Origin: Arthrobacter sp. B0490
GTDB taxonomy: Bacteria; Actinomycetota; Actinomycetes; Actinomycetales; Micrococcaceae
Direction: 5' to 3'
Assembly (NCBI RefSeq): GCF_002929355.1
Contig: NZ_PJIR01000003.1
Span: 1 to 64,000, forward strand
DNA: 64,000 nucleotides
Below are positions 7,547-26,718 of this stretch, one piece after another. Positions within the stretch are counted from its first letter, which is position 1. Each line of letters opens with the position of its first letter. The translations under genes and the position numbers were made by a program. The notes beneath the pieces were generated by a model, which worked only from the letters and a program-made list of their open reading frames with translations, did not search any database and was not told where the DNA came from.

Positions 7547-9496
7547 TCAGGCGTGCGCCACGAGTCGCTGGCGCGCGGCCATGTCGCGGTAGAGGTCGCT
7601 GCTCTCGAGGAGCTCCTCGTGCGTGCCGATGGCCTCCACGCGCCCCTGGTCGAGGACGACGATCTGGTCGAAGTCCGCGATCGTCGACAGGCGGTGGGCG
7701 ACCACGATGACCGTCCGGTCCCGCGACGCCTCCCCCAGCGTCCGCTGGAGGAGCTGCTCGGTGCGGGAGTCGACGGCGGAGGTCGGCTCGTCCATCAGCA
7801 GGACGGGGCGGTCCGCGAGGATCACCCGCGCCCAGGCGAGGCGCTGCCGCTGTCCGCCGGAGAGGCGGATGCCGTCCTCCCCCAGGTTCAGGTCCAGGCC
7901 GTCGTCGGACCGCTCGCCGAGCTCGTCGAGCCCGACGGCGGCGAGGACGCGGTGGAGCTGCTCGTCGGTCGCGTCGGGGGCCGCGAGCCGGAGGTTGTCC
8001 GCGAGCGTCCCGCTGAGCACCGGCGCTTCCTGTTCCACCAGGCCGATGCGTGACCGTAGCTCGGACCGCGGCATCCGGGACAGCGCCGTGCCGTCGACGG
8101 TGATGCTGCCGCCCGTCGGCTCGTAGAAGCGCTCGAGGAGGGCCAGCACCGTGGACTTGCCGGCGCCCGACGGCCCGACGAGCGCCGTCCTGCTCCCCGC
8201 CGGGACGGAGAAGCTCACCCCGTCCAGGACCAGGGGGTCGCCGTCGAAGGGATCCAGGGCCCGCAGCGGGTCCGGGGACGGCGGACCCTGCCGGCTCGGT
8301 GACGCGGAGGCCGCGGAGACCTCGCCGGAGGCCGGGACGACCGGTGTGACGGAGGCCCCGTCGGTCACCGCGTAGCGGAAACTGACGTCGCGGAGCTCGA
8401 TCGGGCCGCTCGCGCCCGCCGGTGCGGAGGCGGGTGCGAGGGGCGGTGCGGCGGCCGGCGCGGGGACCGGTGCGGCCGCCTCGTCCGGTTCCGGGACGCG
8501 CCGCGCCGAGGCAGGGGGCTCCTCGTCCGACCGCTCGGGCTCGAGCCGCGCGATCTCCTGGATGCGGTCCAGTGCGGCGAGCCCGGACTGGATCTGCACG
8601 AAGGCGCCCATGGCCGAGCCGATCGGCATCACGAGCAGGAACAGGTACAGGATGAACGCGATGAGGTCACCCAGCAGCAGCTCCCCCGCGGCGACGCGGA
8701 TGCCGCCGACGGCGAGCACGACGATGAAGGCGCCCTGGATGCAGATGGACATGATGGGCTGGACCGCGGCCTGGAGGCGGGCCATGGCGATGCCGGCGCG
8801 GTAGGCCTTCGTGGCTTCGACGTCGATCACGGCTGCTTCGCGCTGCTCCGCGACCGAGGCCTTGATGGTGCGGATGCCCGAGAGGCCCCGTTCGACGGCG
8901 GCCGTCATGGACCCCACGGCGTCCTGCACGTCCCGGCTGCGCTTGCGGATGAGGCGTCCGAGGAACAGCACGCCTCCTGCGCCGAGCACGACGGCGGCCA
9001 GGGTGATGCCGAAGAGCAGCGGGTCGATGAGCACCATCAGCACGACGGCGGCGAAGAACATCAGGACGGACGACACGATCTCGAACAGGCCCGAGGTGAT
9101 GACGCTGCGCATCAGCGTGGTGTCGGAGCCGACGCGCGACATGAGGTCGCCGACCCTGCGCCGGTCGAACTCGCGGATCGGCAGGGCCAGCAACTGGCCG
9201 ACCAGGGACCGGCGGACCCCGAGGACCACCGACTCGGCCGTGCGCTGCAGGAGGTAGGACTGGGCGGCGCCGAAGACGGCGCCGCCGAGGGTGATGGCGA
9301 CGAGGAGCCAGATGAACACCGTGGCGGGGCGGCTCGCCGACACGGCGTTGACGAGCTGCTGGACCATGAGGGGCTGGGCGATCGCCAGCCCGGTGGAGAT
9401 CAGGGAGACGACGGCGACCACCACCAGCACGCGGACGTGCCCCCGCAGGTAGGGGAAGAACTCGCGGAGCGTCGCACGCTGGTCGGTGGGCTGCAT
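7547..9496 (-). CDS. ABC exporter, fused membrane and ATPase domains
   Basis: A 649-residue half-transporter of the lipid/multidrug exporter type. Six membrane helices lie in about 20-305. The ATPase shows the A-loop in VSFRY (371-375), Walker A GPSGAGKST (441-449), LSGGQRQ, LLMDEPTS and the H-loop VVAHRLS. Two features are odd: an Ala/Pro linker at 321-364 between the domains, and a further insertion of about 45 residues (376-421) between the A-loop strand and the next strand, where most exporters have only a few residues. The start ATG at 9496 is chosen because the protein then begins like its family; the frame is open to 9568. No ribosome site is clear. The substrate is unknown. It converges with ogt across 4 bases. 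Confidence 0.9.
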   Translation of the reverse strand: MQPTDQRATLREFFPYLRGHVRVLVVVAVVSLISTGLAIAQPLMVQQLVNAVSASRPATVFIWLLVAITLGGAVFGAAQSYLLQRTAESVVLGVRRSLVGQLLALPIREFDRRRVGDLMSRVGSDTTLMRSVITSGLFEIVSSVLMFFAAVVLMVLIDPLLFGITLAAVVLGAGGVLFLGRLIRKRSRDVQDAVGSMTAAVERGLSGIRTIKASVAEQREAAVIDVEATKAYRAGIAMARLQAAVQPIMSICIQGAFIVVLAVGGIRVAAGELLLGDLIAFILYLFLLVMPIGSAMGAFVQIQSGLAALDRIQEIARLEPERSDEEPPASARRVPEPDEAAAPVPAPAAAPPLAPASAPAGASGPIELRDVSFRYAVTDGASVTPVVPASGEVSAASASPSRQGPPSPDPLRALDPFDGDPLVLDGVSFSVPAGSRTALVGPSGAGKSTVLALLERFYEPTGGSITVDGTALSRMPRSELRSRIGLVEQEAPVLSGTLADNLRLAAPDATDEQLHRVLAAVGLDELGERSDDGLDLNLGEDGIRLSGGQRQRLAWARVILADRPVLLMDEPTSAVDSRTEQLLQRTLGEASRDRTVIVVAHRLSTIADFDQIVVLDQGRVEAIGTHEELLESSDLYRDMAARQRLVAHA

Positions 9497-9649
9497 GGAC
9501 ACACACTGCGCCGGGCGCAGGAGCGTGTCAAAGGACTTTCGCGGCAGGCGTAGCGGGTCCGGGGGCACGGGCGGAGCGCGGCCACAGGTCGTGGAGCGCC
9601 TCGTGCACCCGACGAGTCATCGACGGCCGGGGAGGTCGCCTTCTCCCGG

Positions 9650-10675
9650 TCACCGGCCCCTGCAGGGATTCGGGATCGGCTGCCACGGCAGGCGGTGAAT
9701 GAGGGTGTGCACGGCTGCGGATCCGGTCGCGGTTCGCTGGGTGGTCCGGCGCCGGGATCTGTCGTAGGCGGCCAGCGCGCTGTCCACGCGGTGGTGCACC
9801 TCGAGATTGCCCACCAGGGACATCGCGTCGAGGACCGCTTCGTTGGCGCCGCGCCCGAGGTCCGGCGTCATGGCATGGGCTGCGTCCCCGATCAGGGCCA
9901 CATTGCCCAGGTGGTACCGGGGCAACCTGCGCGCCAGGTGGAAGATCTCGTGCCGCAGGACACTCGCCTCACTGATGCGTGCGACGGTCGAGGCCACCGC
10001 CGCGTCCCAGTGCCCGAACAGGCTTCGAAGCTCCTCGAGGTCCGCTCGCGCCGCCCCGGGCCGGCTCGGCGGCAGTACTGCTGTCGCGTACCAGTTCGTT
10101 CCTCCGCTCGGCCGGCTACTGATCCCGAAACGGCGTCGCTGTCCCCAGTACTCGGTCAGGCCCGACGTCACCAGGTCCGCCGTTCCCCGCCACACCGTGG
10201 TGCCGGTGGCGGCTGCGCGGTACGCACTGCCGAACAGCTCGTCGCGCAGGGTGCTGTGGATGCCATCGGCTCCCACTACCAGAGCGGCGTCCACGCACGC
10301 ACTCGGAAGGCCGCCCGCGGGCACAGGGTGGTCGAGGAGGAGTGCCGGCTCCGGCAGGGACTCCCGCAGAAGACCGACGAGGTCCGCCCGCTCGATCAGT
10401 ACGGCGCCGGGTCGGGGTCGGGAGGGTGTGATCGGCAGCGCTGTGCGCGTGCGTACCTGGAGGCCGGTGAGCGGGATTGCCAGAGCACGGATACCGGCAC
10501 CGAGGCCGAGGGATTCGAGCCCTGTGACGGTAGCCCTGTGCAGCAGAACCGCTGTTCCGGAGGTGCGCACCTCCGGCTCCTGCTCGAGAACCCGCACCGA
10601 CCATCCGGTGCGGTGCAGGCCGACCGCGGCGGTGAGTCCGGCAATCCCCGCACCCACAACCGTCGCCGTCGACAT
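9650..10675 (-). CDS. FAD-dependent monooxygenase (PHBH family)
   Basis: A 341-residue flavoprotein. VGAGIAGL near residues 7-14 is the FAD dinucleotide motif, VVGADGIHST the conserved DG motif, and LIGDAAHAMTPDLGRGANEA the ribose-binding GD motif. The last motif has GRGANEAVLDA where most relatives have a GQGANQ-type sequence. Such enzymes hydroxylate aromatic or polyketide-like substrates; this one's substrate cannot be read from sequence. It is divergent from a TetR regulator across 53 bases that hold a strong palindromic operator, so the two genes probably form a ligand-responsive pair. The ATG lies 6 bases after TACGGT, so the message may be leaderless. Confidence 0.88.
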   Translation of the reverse strand: MSTATVVGAGIAGLTAAVGLHRTGWSVRVLEQEPEVRTSGTAVLLHRATVTGLESLGLGAGIRALAIPLTGLQVRTRTALPITPSRPRPGAVLIERADLVGLLRESLPEPALLLDHPVPAGGLPSACVDAALVVGADGIHSTLRDELFGSAYRAAATGTTVWRGTADLVTSGLTEYWGQRRRFGISSRPSGGTNWYATAVLPPSRPGAARADLEELRSLFGHWDAAVASTVARISEASVLRHEIFHLARRLPRYHLGNVALIGDAAHAMTPDLGRGANEAVLDAMSLVGNLEVHHRVDSALAAYDRSRRRTTQRTATGSAAVHTLIHRLPWQPIPNPCRGR

Positions 10676-10681
10676 GCCGCG

Positions 10682-10687
10682 ACCGTA
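10682..10687 (-). promoter_or_regulatory. -10 box of the monooxygenase gene
   Basis: TACGGT on the minus strand, 6 bases from the ATG at 10675. It overlaps the edge of the TetR operator. Confidence 0.4.
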
Positions 10688-10720
10688 CTACACCTGTAGT
10701 ACGCCGGCAACAGGTGTAGT
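10685..10720. promoter_or_regulatory. Nested palindromic operator for the TetR regulator
   Basis: Two overlapping symmetries are present. GTACTACA-CC-TGTAGTAC (10685-10702) is an 8-base perfect inverted repeat around CC. ACTACACCTGT (10687-10697) and ACAGGTGTAGT (10710-10720) are an exact 11-base inverted repeat 12 bases apart. The operator overlaps the -10 boxes of both divergent genes, so binding should repress both. Confidence 0.7.
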
Positions 10721-10722
10721 TT
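10717..10722 (+). promoter_or_regulatory. -10 box of the tetR gene (leaderless candidate)
   Basis: TAGTTT is followed by six bases (CAGCGG) and the GTG start at 10729. It overlaps the right arm of the operator. Confidence 0.45.
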
Positions 10723-10728
10723 CAGCGG

Positions 10729-11277
10729 GTGGAACGTCGCGAACTGCTGTGCACCGCTGCCGTGTCCCTGCTCGCTGCAGGAGGGCCGCGCGCCCTCACA
10801 CATCGCGCCGTGGACCGCGCGGCGGGTGTGCCGCTCGGCTCGACGTCGAACCTGTTCCGAACACGGCAGTCTCTCGTGAGCGCCGTCGTCGACTCGCTGG
10901 TGCAGGCGGACCACCACAGGCTGGGGCGGCTCGAGGGCGAGAGCCCCCGCACCGCGGAGGGTCTGGCAACGGCTCTTGCGCATTTCGTCTCGGCGGCCGG
11001 GACCACGGGCCAGGAGTACGCCCGGGCCCGCCAGGCCCTCCTGGTCCACGCCTCGGATGCTCCGTCCTCCGCAGCAGCCCTCGCGGAGGGGCGGTCACGA
11101 CTGATCGCGTGGGGTACCGACGCTCTTCGATCCATCGGCGCTACCCGGCCGGAGGAGAAGTCCGCCCTGATCGTCGGGATGGTGGACGGAATGATCGGCG
11201 CCACCGTCTTCATGGACCTTCCCGTCGGGGAATCGGCGCTGGCCTCCGCGATCACGGCCATCATCTCCGATCCGTGA
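10729..11277 (+). CDS. TetR-family repressor
   Basis: A 182-residue regulator. The N-terminal helix-turn-helix (about 8-45) includes LTHRAVDRAAGVPLGSTSNLFRTR-type sequence, as in TetR proteins in which Ser-Thr replaces the usual Tyr. The C-terminal ligand domain is helical and Ala-rich. The start is GTG, with no ribosome site but a TAGTTT box 6 bases upstream. It most likely represses itself and the divergent monooxygenase. argH ends 70 bases downstream on the opposite strand. Confidence 0.85.
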   Translation: MERRELLCTAAVSLLAAGGPRALTHRAVDRAAGVPLGSTSNLFRTRQSLVSAVVDSLVQADHHRLGRLEGESPRTAEGLATALAHFVSAAGTTGQEYARARQALLVHASDAPSSAAALAEGRSRLIAWGTDALRSIGATRPEEKSALIVGMVDGMIGATVFMDLPVGESALASAITAIISDP

Positions 11278-11347
11278 GGCAGGAGACCCGACGACGGCGT
11301 GGCCCCGGCGAGGAGCCACGCCGCGGTCGGCGATCAGACGCGCGCGG

Positions 11348-14103
<2,756 letters not shown>

Positions 14104-14208
14104 GGGATGTGCTCCTTCGATTGTCCGGGCGGGCGCCCGTGGGGTCTGTAGGTGTTCAGGGTTTCATGCCGCGGCCGCCGGCGCTGGCCGGCGTCGCGGT
14201 GCGGCGGG

Positions 14209-17991
<3,783 letters not shown>

Positions 17992-18002
17992 GGTGTCTCC
18001 CG

Positions 18003-21272
<3,270 letters not shown>

Positions 21273-21634
21273 GTGCCCCGTCGAGTCCTCCGCGTGAGCC
21301 GGTGGTACGGTCACCGGTCGTGCTGCGTGGGCGGGTCAGGCGTGGAGGCGTTCGGCCCGTCCCGAGTGGCGGGGTGACGTGAGGGGACGCGAGATCCTCC
21401 GGAACACCTGACTCATCGATCAGCTCCGGACCACCCCCGCCGATGGGAAGCGAGGCCGGCTCGCCCATCACTTCGCGCGACCGCGCAGCCGGGTCGACAG
21501 CCGACGGGACGGACCGCCGGTACTCGGGGAGGTTTCGGGCGCTGGAGCCGCCGAGATCAGCGACACGACCAGCGTCAGGGAATCCCCACCCGTGTCGGCG
21601 GGAATCCCTCGGCATCCGCGTTCCCGGTGCACCC
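21273..21634. other. Non-coding gap between qor and pheT
   Basis: No supported gene. The only frames are low-complexity and lack a start with a ribosome site. A small hairpin (CCGGTG at 21299-21304 with CACCGG at 21312-21317) could end the quinone reductase message. GGGAATCCC occurs twice as a direct repeat (about 21579 and 21600), and TCCGGA twice near 21398-21431. I see no tRNA arms. Confidence 0.5.
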
Positions 21635-21669
21635 TGAAGGCCCGCCCCCATGCCGGGGACGGGCCTTCA
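21635..21669 (-). terminator. pheT terminator
   Basis: TGAAGGCCCG (from 21635) pairs with CGGGCCTTCA (to 21669) around a CCCC/GGGG extension, directly after the pheT stop. It is a strong GC stem. The same GGCCCGTCCC-type arm is used in the marR/clgR terminator. Confidence 0.75.
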
Positions 21670-21681
21670 CCGATCGTGATC

Positions 21682-24225
21682 TCAGCGTTGGACGGCGCCG
21701 AACCGCTCGGCGGCGAGGGCGACGGCGGCGTCACGCGCGGCACTCGCCTCCTCGGCGGTGAGTGTGCGGTCGGACGCCCGGAACCTCAGGGCGAACGCCA
21801 GCGACTTCCGGCCCTCGCCGATACCCTGGCCGGTGTAGACGTCGAACAGGCTGACGTCCTCGAGGAGTTCGCCCGCGCCTTCGCGCAGGGTCTCGAGCAC
21901 GTCACCCGCGATCACCGCGGCGTCCACCACCAGCGCGACGTCCTGTGTGGCCGGCGGGTAGGTGGACAGCGGCCGCGCGACGATGACGTCGGCCGCGGCC
22001 TCGAACAGCAGGTCCACGTCGATCTCGAGAGCCACGGTGCGCGCGGGCAGGTCCTCGGCTGCGATCAGCTTCGGGTGGAGCTCGCCCGCGTACCCCAGCA
22101 CCTCGCCGCTCCGGAGGGAGAACTCCGCGGTGCGGCCCGGATGGAAGGCCTGGTGGCTCCCCTGCCTGATGACGACGTCGACGCCGGTGACCTGCGCCAT
22201 GAGCTGCACGACGTCGACCGCGTCGGCCCAGTCCCAGGCGCGGGCGGTGACGCCGGCCGACGGGGCTGCCTCATGGCCGGTGAACAGCGCGGCGACGGTC
22301 TGCGGCTGGTCGGGGATACCGGCGTACAGGGCGTCGAGCACCGCGTCGTCGGGCCTGACCCCGAGCGGCGGGATGGTCCCCGTGCCCAGCGTCCCGGTGG
22401 GCAGGAACACCGCTCCCGCCTCGAACAGTGCGAGGTCGCGGAAACCGCGGGACGAGTTCCGCTTCGCGAGCTCGACGAGGCCCGGGAGAAGCGAGCGGCG
22501 GAGGTGTCCGCGCTCGGCGCTGATCGGGTTGGCGAGCCTGACGGAGGGCGCTGTCGCGCCTTCCTCCGGGCTACCGAAGACGGCGTTGGCCTGCTCGCCG
22601 ACGAACGGGTAGGACAGCACCTCCGTCAGGCCGGCCGCCGCAAGGGCGTTCAGGAGCCGGCGGCGCTGCTGCTGGACGCGCGTCAGGCCGCGCCCGGGAG
22701 GGGCGACGGGCAGCGTGGACGGGATCGTGTCGTAGCCGACGAGGCGGATGATCTCCTCCGTCAGGTCCTCGCGCGTCTCGAGGTCGGTGCGCCAGCTCGG
22801 TGCGGTGACGCGGTAGCCGCCGTCGACGCGCTCCACCGTCGCGCCGAGGTCGGTGAGCGTGCCGGTGATCTGCTCGTCGGTGAACTCGCGGCCGATCAGG
22901 CGAGCGGGGAAATCGGCGGCGAGGTCGATGACGCGCGGCTCGGGGGGCTGCCCGACGTCGGTCGCGGCGTCGTCGACGGTTCCACCCGCGAGCTCGAGGA
23001 GGAGCTCGACGGCGCGCTGCGCCGCGATGTCCGCGACCTGCCAGTCGACGCCGCGCTCGAAGCGCTTGGAGGCCTCGGACGGCAGCCGGTGGCGGCGACG
23101 CGACCGTCCGATGCTGACGTCGTCGAAGTGGGCGGACTCGATGAGGACGCTGCGCGTGCCGTCGGAGACCTCCGTGGACGCACCGCCCATGACGCCGGCG
23201 ATGCCGATGGGGCCGGAGGCGTCGGTGATCAGGAGGTCCTCGGGGTCGAGCGTGCGCTCCCTGTCGTCGAGGGTGCGCAGGGTCTCGCCGGCAGCCGCGC
23301 GCCGCACCACGATGTCGCCCGAGAGCTTGTCGAGGTCGTAGAAGTGCAGCGGCTGGCCGAGCTCCAGCATGACGTAGTTGGAGATGTCGACCACGAGGGA
23401 GATGGAGCGGATGCCCGCGAGGCGCAGGCGCGCGGACAGCCAGGGCGGCGTGGGCCGCGTCGGGTCGACGCCGCGGACGGTCCGGGCCACGAAGCGGTCG
23501 CATCCCGGCGTGCCGTAGACGGGGGCCGCGTCCTCGAGCCGCACCGGGTAGCCGGTGCCCGCGGCTGGAGGGACGACGACGGCGCCGGCAGGATCGGTGA
23601 ACGCCGTCCCGGTGGCATGCGCGTACTCACGCGCCACCCCCCGGATGGAGAAGCAGTACCCGCGGTCGGGCGTCACGTTGATCTCGGCGGCCTCGTCGCG
23701 GAGCCCGAGCAGATCCATCGCGTCCGTACCCGGCTCGGGGTCCAGCCCCAGGGTCGAGAGCACGAGGATGCCGTCGTGGTCGTCGCCGATGCCGAGCTCC
23801 CGCACGGACGCGATCATGCCCGCGGACACGTGGCCGTAGGTCTTGCGGGGGCTGATCCGGAAGTCGCCGGGCAGGACGGCGCCGGGCAGTGTCACGACCA
23901 CCTTGTCGCCCTCGGCGAAGTTGTGGGCGCCGCAGACGATGCCCTGGACACCGGAGGGGTCGATTCCGTCGCCTGTGAGCGTCTGTTCGGCGCCCTCCGG
24001 CACCACGCGCACCTGGCACCAGTTGATGGTCTTGCCGTTGGTCTGGGGTTCCTCGACGACGCTGAGCACCTGGCCCACGACGATCGGGCCGGTCAGCTGG
24101 TCGGTGGGGCGGTGGACGTCCTCTTCCTCCAGCCCCACCTTCACGAGCTCGGCCATCACGTCTTCCGCGGTCGCGTCCGCAGGGACGGCTGCGTACTCGC
24201 GCAGCCATGACAGTGGGATTCTCAC
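21682..24225 (-). CDS. pheT: Phenylalanyl-tRNA synthetase beta subunit
   Basis: Forms the alpha2-beta2 enzyme with PheS. The 847-residue protein has the N-terminal EMAP-like tRNA-binding region (about 40-160, with GIDPSGVQGIVCGAHNF), B3/B4 editing domains (about 210-390), the B5 domain and the C-terminal anticodon-binding FDX-ACB domain with LSTYPPATQDVAL. The start is GTG directly after the pheS TAG, with no gap, so it is translationally coupled. Confidence 0.97.
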   Translation of the reverse strand: MRIPLSWLREYAAVPADATAEDVMAELVKVGLEEEDVHRPTDQLTGPIVVGQVLSVVEEPQTNGKTINWCQVRVVPEGAEQTLTGDGIDPSGVQGIVCGAHNFAEGDKVVVTLPGAVLPGDFRISPRKTYGHVSAGMIASVRELGIGDDHDGILVLSTLGLDPEPGTDAMDLLGLRDEAAEINVTPDRGYCFSIRGVAREYAHATGTAFTDPAGAVVVPPAAGTGYPVRLEDAAPVYGTPGCDRFVARTVRGVDPTRPTPPWLSARLRLAGIRSISLVVDISNYVMLELGQPLHFYDLDKLSGDIVVRRAAAGETLRTLDDRERTLDPEDLLITDASGPIGIAGVMGGASTEVSDGTRSVLIESAHFDDVSIGRSRRRHRLPSEASKRFERGVDWQVADIAAQRAVELLLELAGGTVDDAATDVGQPPEPRVIDLAADFPARLIGREFTDEQITGTLTDLGATVERVDGGYRVTAPSWRTDLETREDLTEEIIRLVGYDTIPSTLPVAPPGRGLTRVQQQRRRLLNALAAAGLTEVLSYPFVGEQANAVFGSPEEGATAPSVRLANPISAERGHLRRSLLPGLVELAKRNSSRGFRDLALFEAGAVFLPTGTLGTGTIPPLGVRPDDAVLDALYAGIPDQPQTVAALFTGHEAAPSAGVTARAWDWADAVDVVQLMAQVTGVDVVIRQGSHQAFHPGRTAEFSLRSGEVLGYAGELHPKLIAAEDLPARTVALEIDVDLLFEAAADVIVARPLSTYPPATQDVALVVDAAVIAGDVLETLREGAGELLEDVSLFDVYTGQGIGEGRKSLAFALRFRASDRTLTAEEASAARDAAVALAAERFGAVQR

Positions 24226-25317
<1,092 letters not shown>

Positions 25318-25392
25318 TTACCTTGCACTCTCGGACGGGCGGCGGCTTGCCGGGCGAGCCACATCTCTGACGGGAACGGGAACAGGGACAGG

Positions 25393-25436
25393 AAAAGGCC
25401 GGTCGCAGCGAGCGCGCACCGGCGGGTCAAGTCTAG
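25393..25436 (-). promoter_or_regulatory. pheST promoter (TAGACTTGA box) and 5' hairpin
   Basis: The minus strand has CTAGACTTGA with TAGACT at 25435-25430. GCCGGT (25423-25418) pairs with ACCGGC (25403-25398), followed by TTTT (25396-25393), so a terminator-like hairpin starts at about the first transcribed base. A 33-codon GTG-TAA frame begins within this hairpin and ends 10 bases before pheS, but has only one Phe codon. It could be an attenuator or a stabilising 5' structure. Confidence 0.45.
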
Positions 25437-25519
25437 GCGACCGGTTCGGCAGCGTCGCAACCGCCCCGGCGTCGCTCGCAGCCGGGGCGGGGCTCCGGGT
25501 GGGCAGGATCCTCCGCCGG

Positions 25520-25525
25520 TACCAT
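25520..25525 (+). promoter_or_regulatory. -10 box of the HEXXH protein gene (leaderless candidate)
   Basis: TACCAT, then six bases, then the ATG at 25532. No ribosome site is present. Confidence 0.4.
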
Positions 25526-25531
25526 GGCGAC

Positions 25532-26002
25532 ATGGACCGGAGGCTCGTGCCGCTGCTGAACTGGATCAACCTCTCGACGCCGTGCGGCCTCGCTGTGGCC
25601 GCCCTCTCGGGATGCCGGATCACGGCCGGCCCGCGTGGGATCCTGCTCGCCGAGGGCTACCGGCGGCGCCTCCCGAAGGCCAGGGCCTTCACGGTGGGCA
25701 GCGTGGTGCTGCTGCGGGGCACCGTGCCGCACGATCCTCCTGCCGGCTTCACCCGGCTGCTCGAGCACGAGGCGCGGCACACCGGGCAGTACGCCGCGTG
25801 CCTCGGCCTCCCGTTCCTGCCCGCGTACCTGGCTGCCGCCGCCTATTCGCTCCTGCGGACGGGCGACCCGGCGTCGCGCAACCTGTTCGAGCGCGGGGCA
25901 GGGCTGTCCGACGGCGGCTACCGCGAGCGCCCGCCACGGCCGCTCGCCGGTACGGTGAGGGCCGCCGCCTCCTCGTTCGCGAGGCGGACGCGACGGCGGT
26001 GA
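25532..26002 (+). CDS. Uncharacterised protein with an HEXXH metal-binding motif
   Basis: A 156-residue protein that I cannot name. Residues 76-83 read LLEHEARH, an HEXXH motif, followed by TGQYAACLGLPFLPAYL and then ASRNLFERGAGL (115-126), where Glu120 could be the third metal ligand as in gluzincin-type sequences (HEXXH...NPFERE pattern). The C-terminus is basic. No signal peptide is obvious. It is a single gene divergent from pheS. A small metal-dependent peptidase or chaperone-like domain is possible; activity is inference. Confidence 0.75.
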   Translation: MDRRLVPLLNWINLSTPCGLAVAALSGCRITAGPRGILLAEGYRRRLPKARAFTVGSVVLLRGTVPHDPPAGFTRLLEHEARHTGQYAACLGLPFLPAYLAAAAYSLLRTGDPASRNLFERGAGLSDGGYRERPPRPLAGTVRAAASSFARRTRRR

Positions 26003-26014
26003 CCGTCCCGCGGG

Positions 26015-26653
26015 TCAGTGCTCCGCGCCGGCCGCGACCCGCACGTCCCGGTCGGTGTCCGCCGCCGTCGTCGCGATGGCGGCGAGGGCTACGGCCATCA
26101 CGTCGATCGCGAGTCCCGGCTGCCCGTGCGCCTCGCCCTGCTCGGTGGAGAACGGGACGTGGACGAAGCCCCCGCGCGGTCCGGCGTGCTGCGCGAGCAG
26201 GTGCATGAGCCCGTAGAAGACGTGGTTGCAGACGTACGTCCCTGCCGTCTGCGACACCTCGACCGGGATACCGAGGGCCGCCACGGCCTCCCGGCACGCC
26301 TTGATGGGCAGGGAGGAGAAGTAGGCGGCGGGCCCACCGGGCACCACGGGCTCGTCGATGGGACGTCGTCCGGCGTTGTCGGGGATCCGGGCGTCGTCGA
26401 CGTTGATGGCGACGCGTTCCACCGAGACATCCCCCCGCCCGCCGGCCTGCCCCACGCACAGCACGATCTCCGCGGGGAACCGCCCGAGCGCGGCCTCCAG
26501 TGCGTCGATGCTCCGCCCGAAGGCACAGGGGAGCTCGACGGCGGCCGCCTCTCTCCCCTGCTCGCGGAGGAGCTCCGCCGCACGCCGGGCCGCCTGCCAG
26601 GACGGATTGGTCGATTCTCCCCCGAAGGGTTCGAAGCCGGTCAGCAGGATCAT
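26015..26653 (-). CDS. pcp: Pyrrolidone-carboxylate peptidase
   Basis: Removes N-terminal pyroglutamate from peptides (family C15). The 212-residue protein keeps the catalytic triad Glu79 (SVERVAIN), Cys142 (TAGTYVCN) and His165 (FVHVPF). The N-terminus MILLTGFEPFGG is typical. It converges with the HEXXH gene and is separated from the divergent radical SAM gene by 65 bases that contain a LexA-like palindrome. Confidence 0.95.
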   Translation of the reverse strand: MILLTGFEPFGGESTNPSWQAARRAAELLREQGREAAAVELPCAFGRSIDALEAALGRFPAEIVLCVGQAGGRGDVSVERVAINVDDARIPDNAGRRPIDEPVVPGGPAAYFSSLPIKACREAVAALGIPVEVSQTAGTYVCNHVFYGLMHLLAQHAGPRGGFVHVPFSTEQGEAHGQPGLAIDVMAVALAAIATTAADTDRDVRVAAGAEH

Positions 26654-26694
26654 GGGCCCAGCCTAGGTCAGGTGAGCCGACGATGGCATCGAAT

Positions 26695-26710
26695 TAGAAC
26701 ACGTGTTCTA
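26695..26710. promoter_or_regulatory. LexA box upstream of the radical SAM gene
   Basis: TAGAACACGTGTTCTA is a perfect 16-base palindrome, 8 bases before the ATG at 26719. It matches the actinobacterial SOS pattern TCGAAC-N4-GTTCGA in 10 of 12 fixed positions. Confidence 0.75.
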
Positions 26711-26718
26711 CTGGATGC

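Noticed and set aside
21273-21681. tRNA or small gene in the 409-base gap
   Set aside because: No cloverleaf arms or GGTTCGAATCC-type T-arm, and no frame with a ribosome site and convincing composition.
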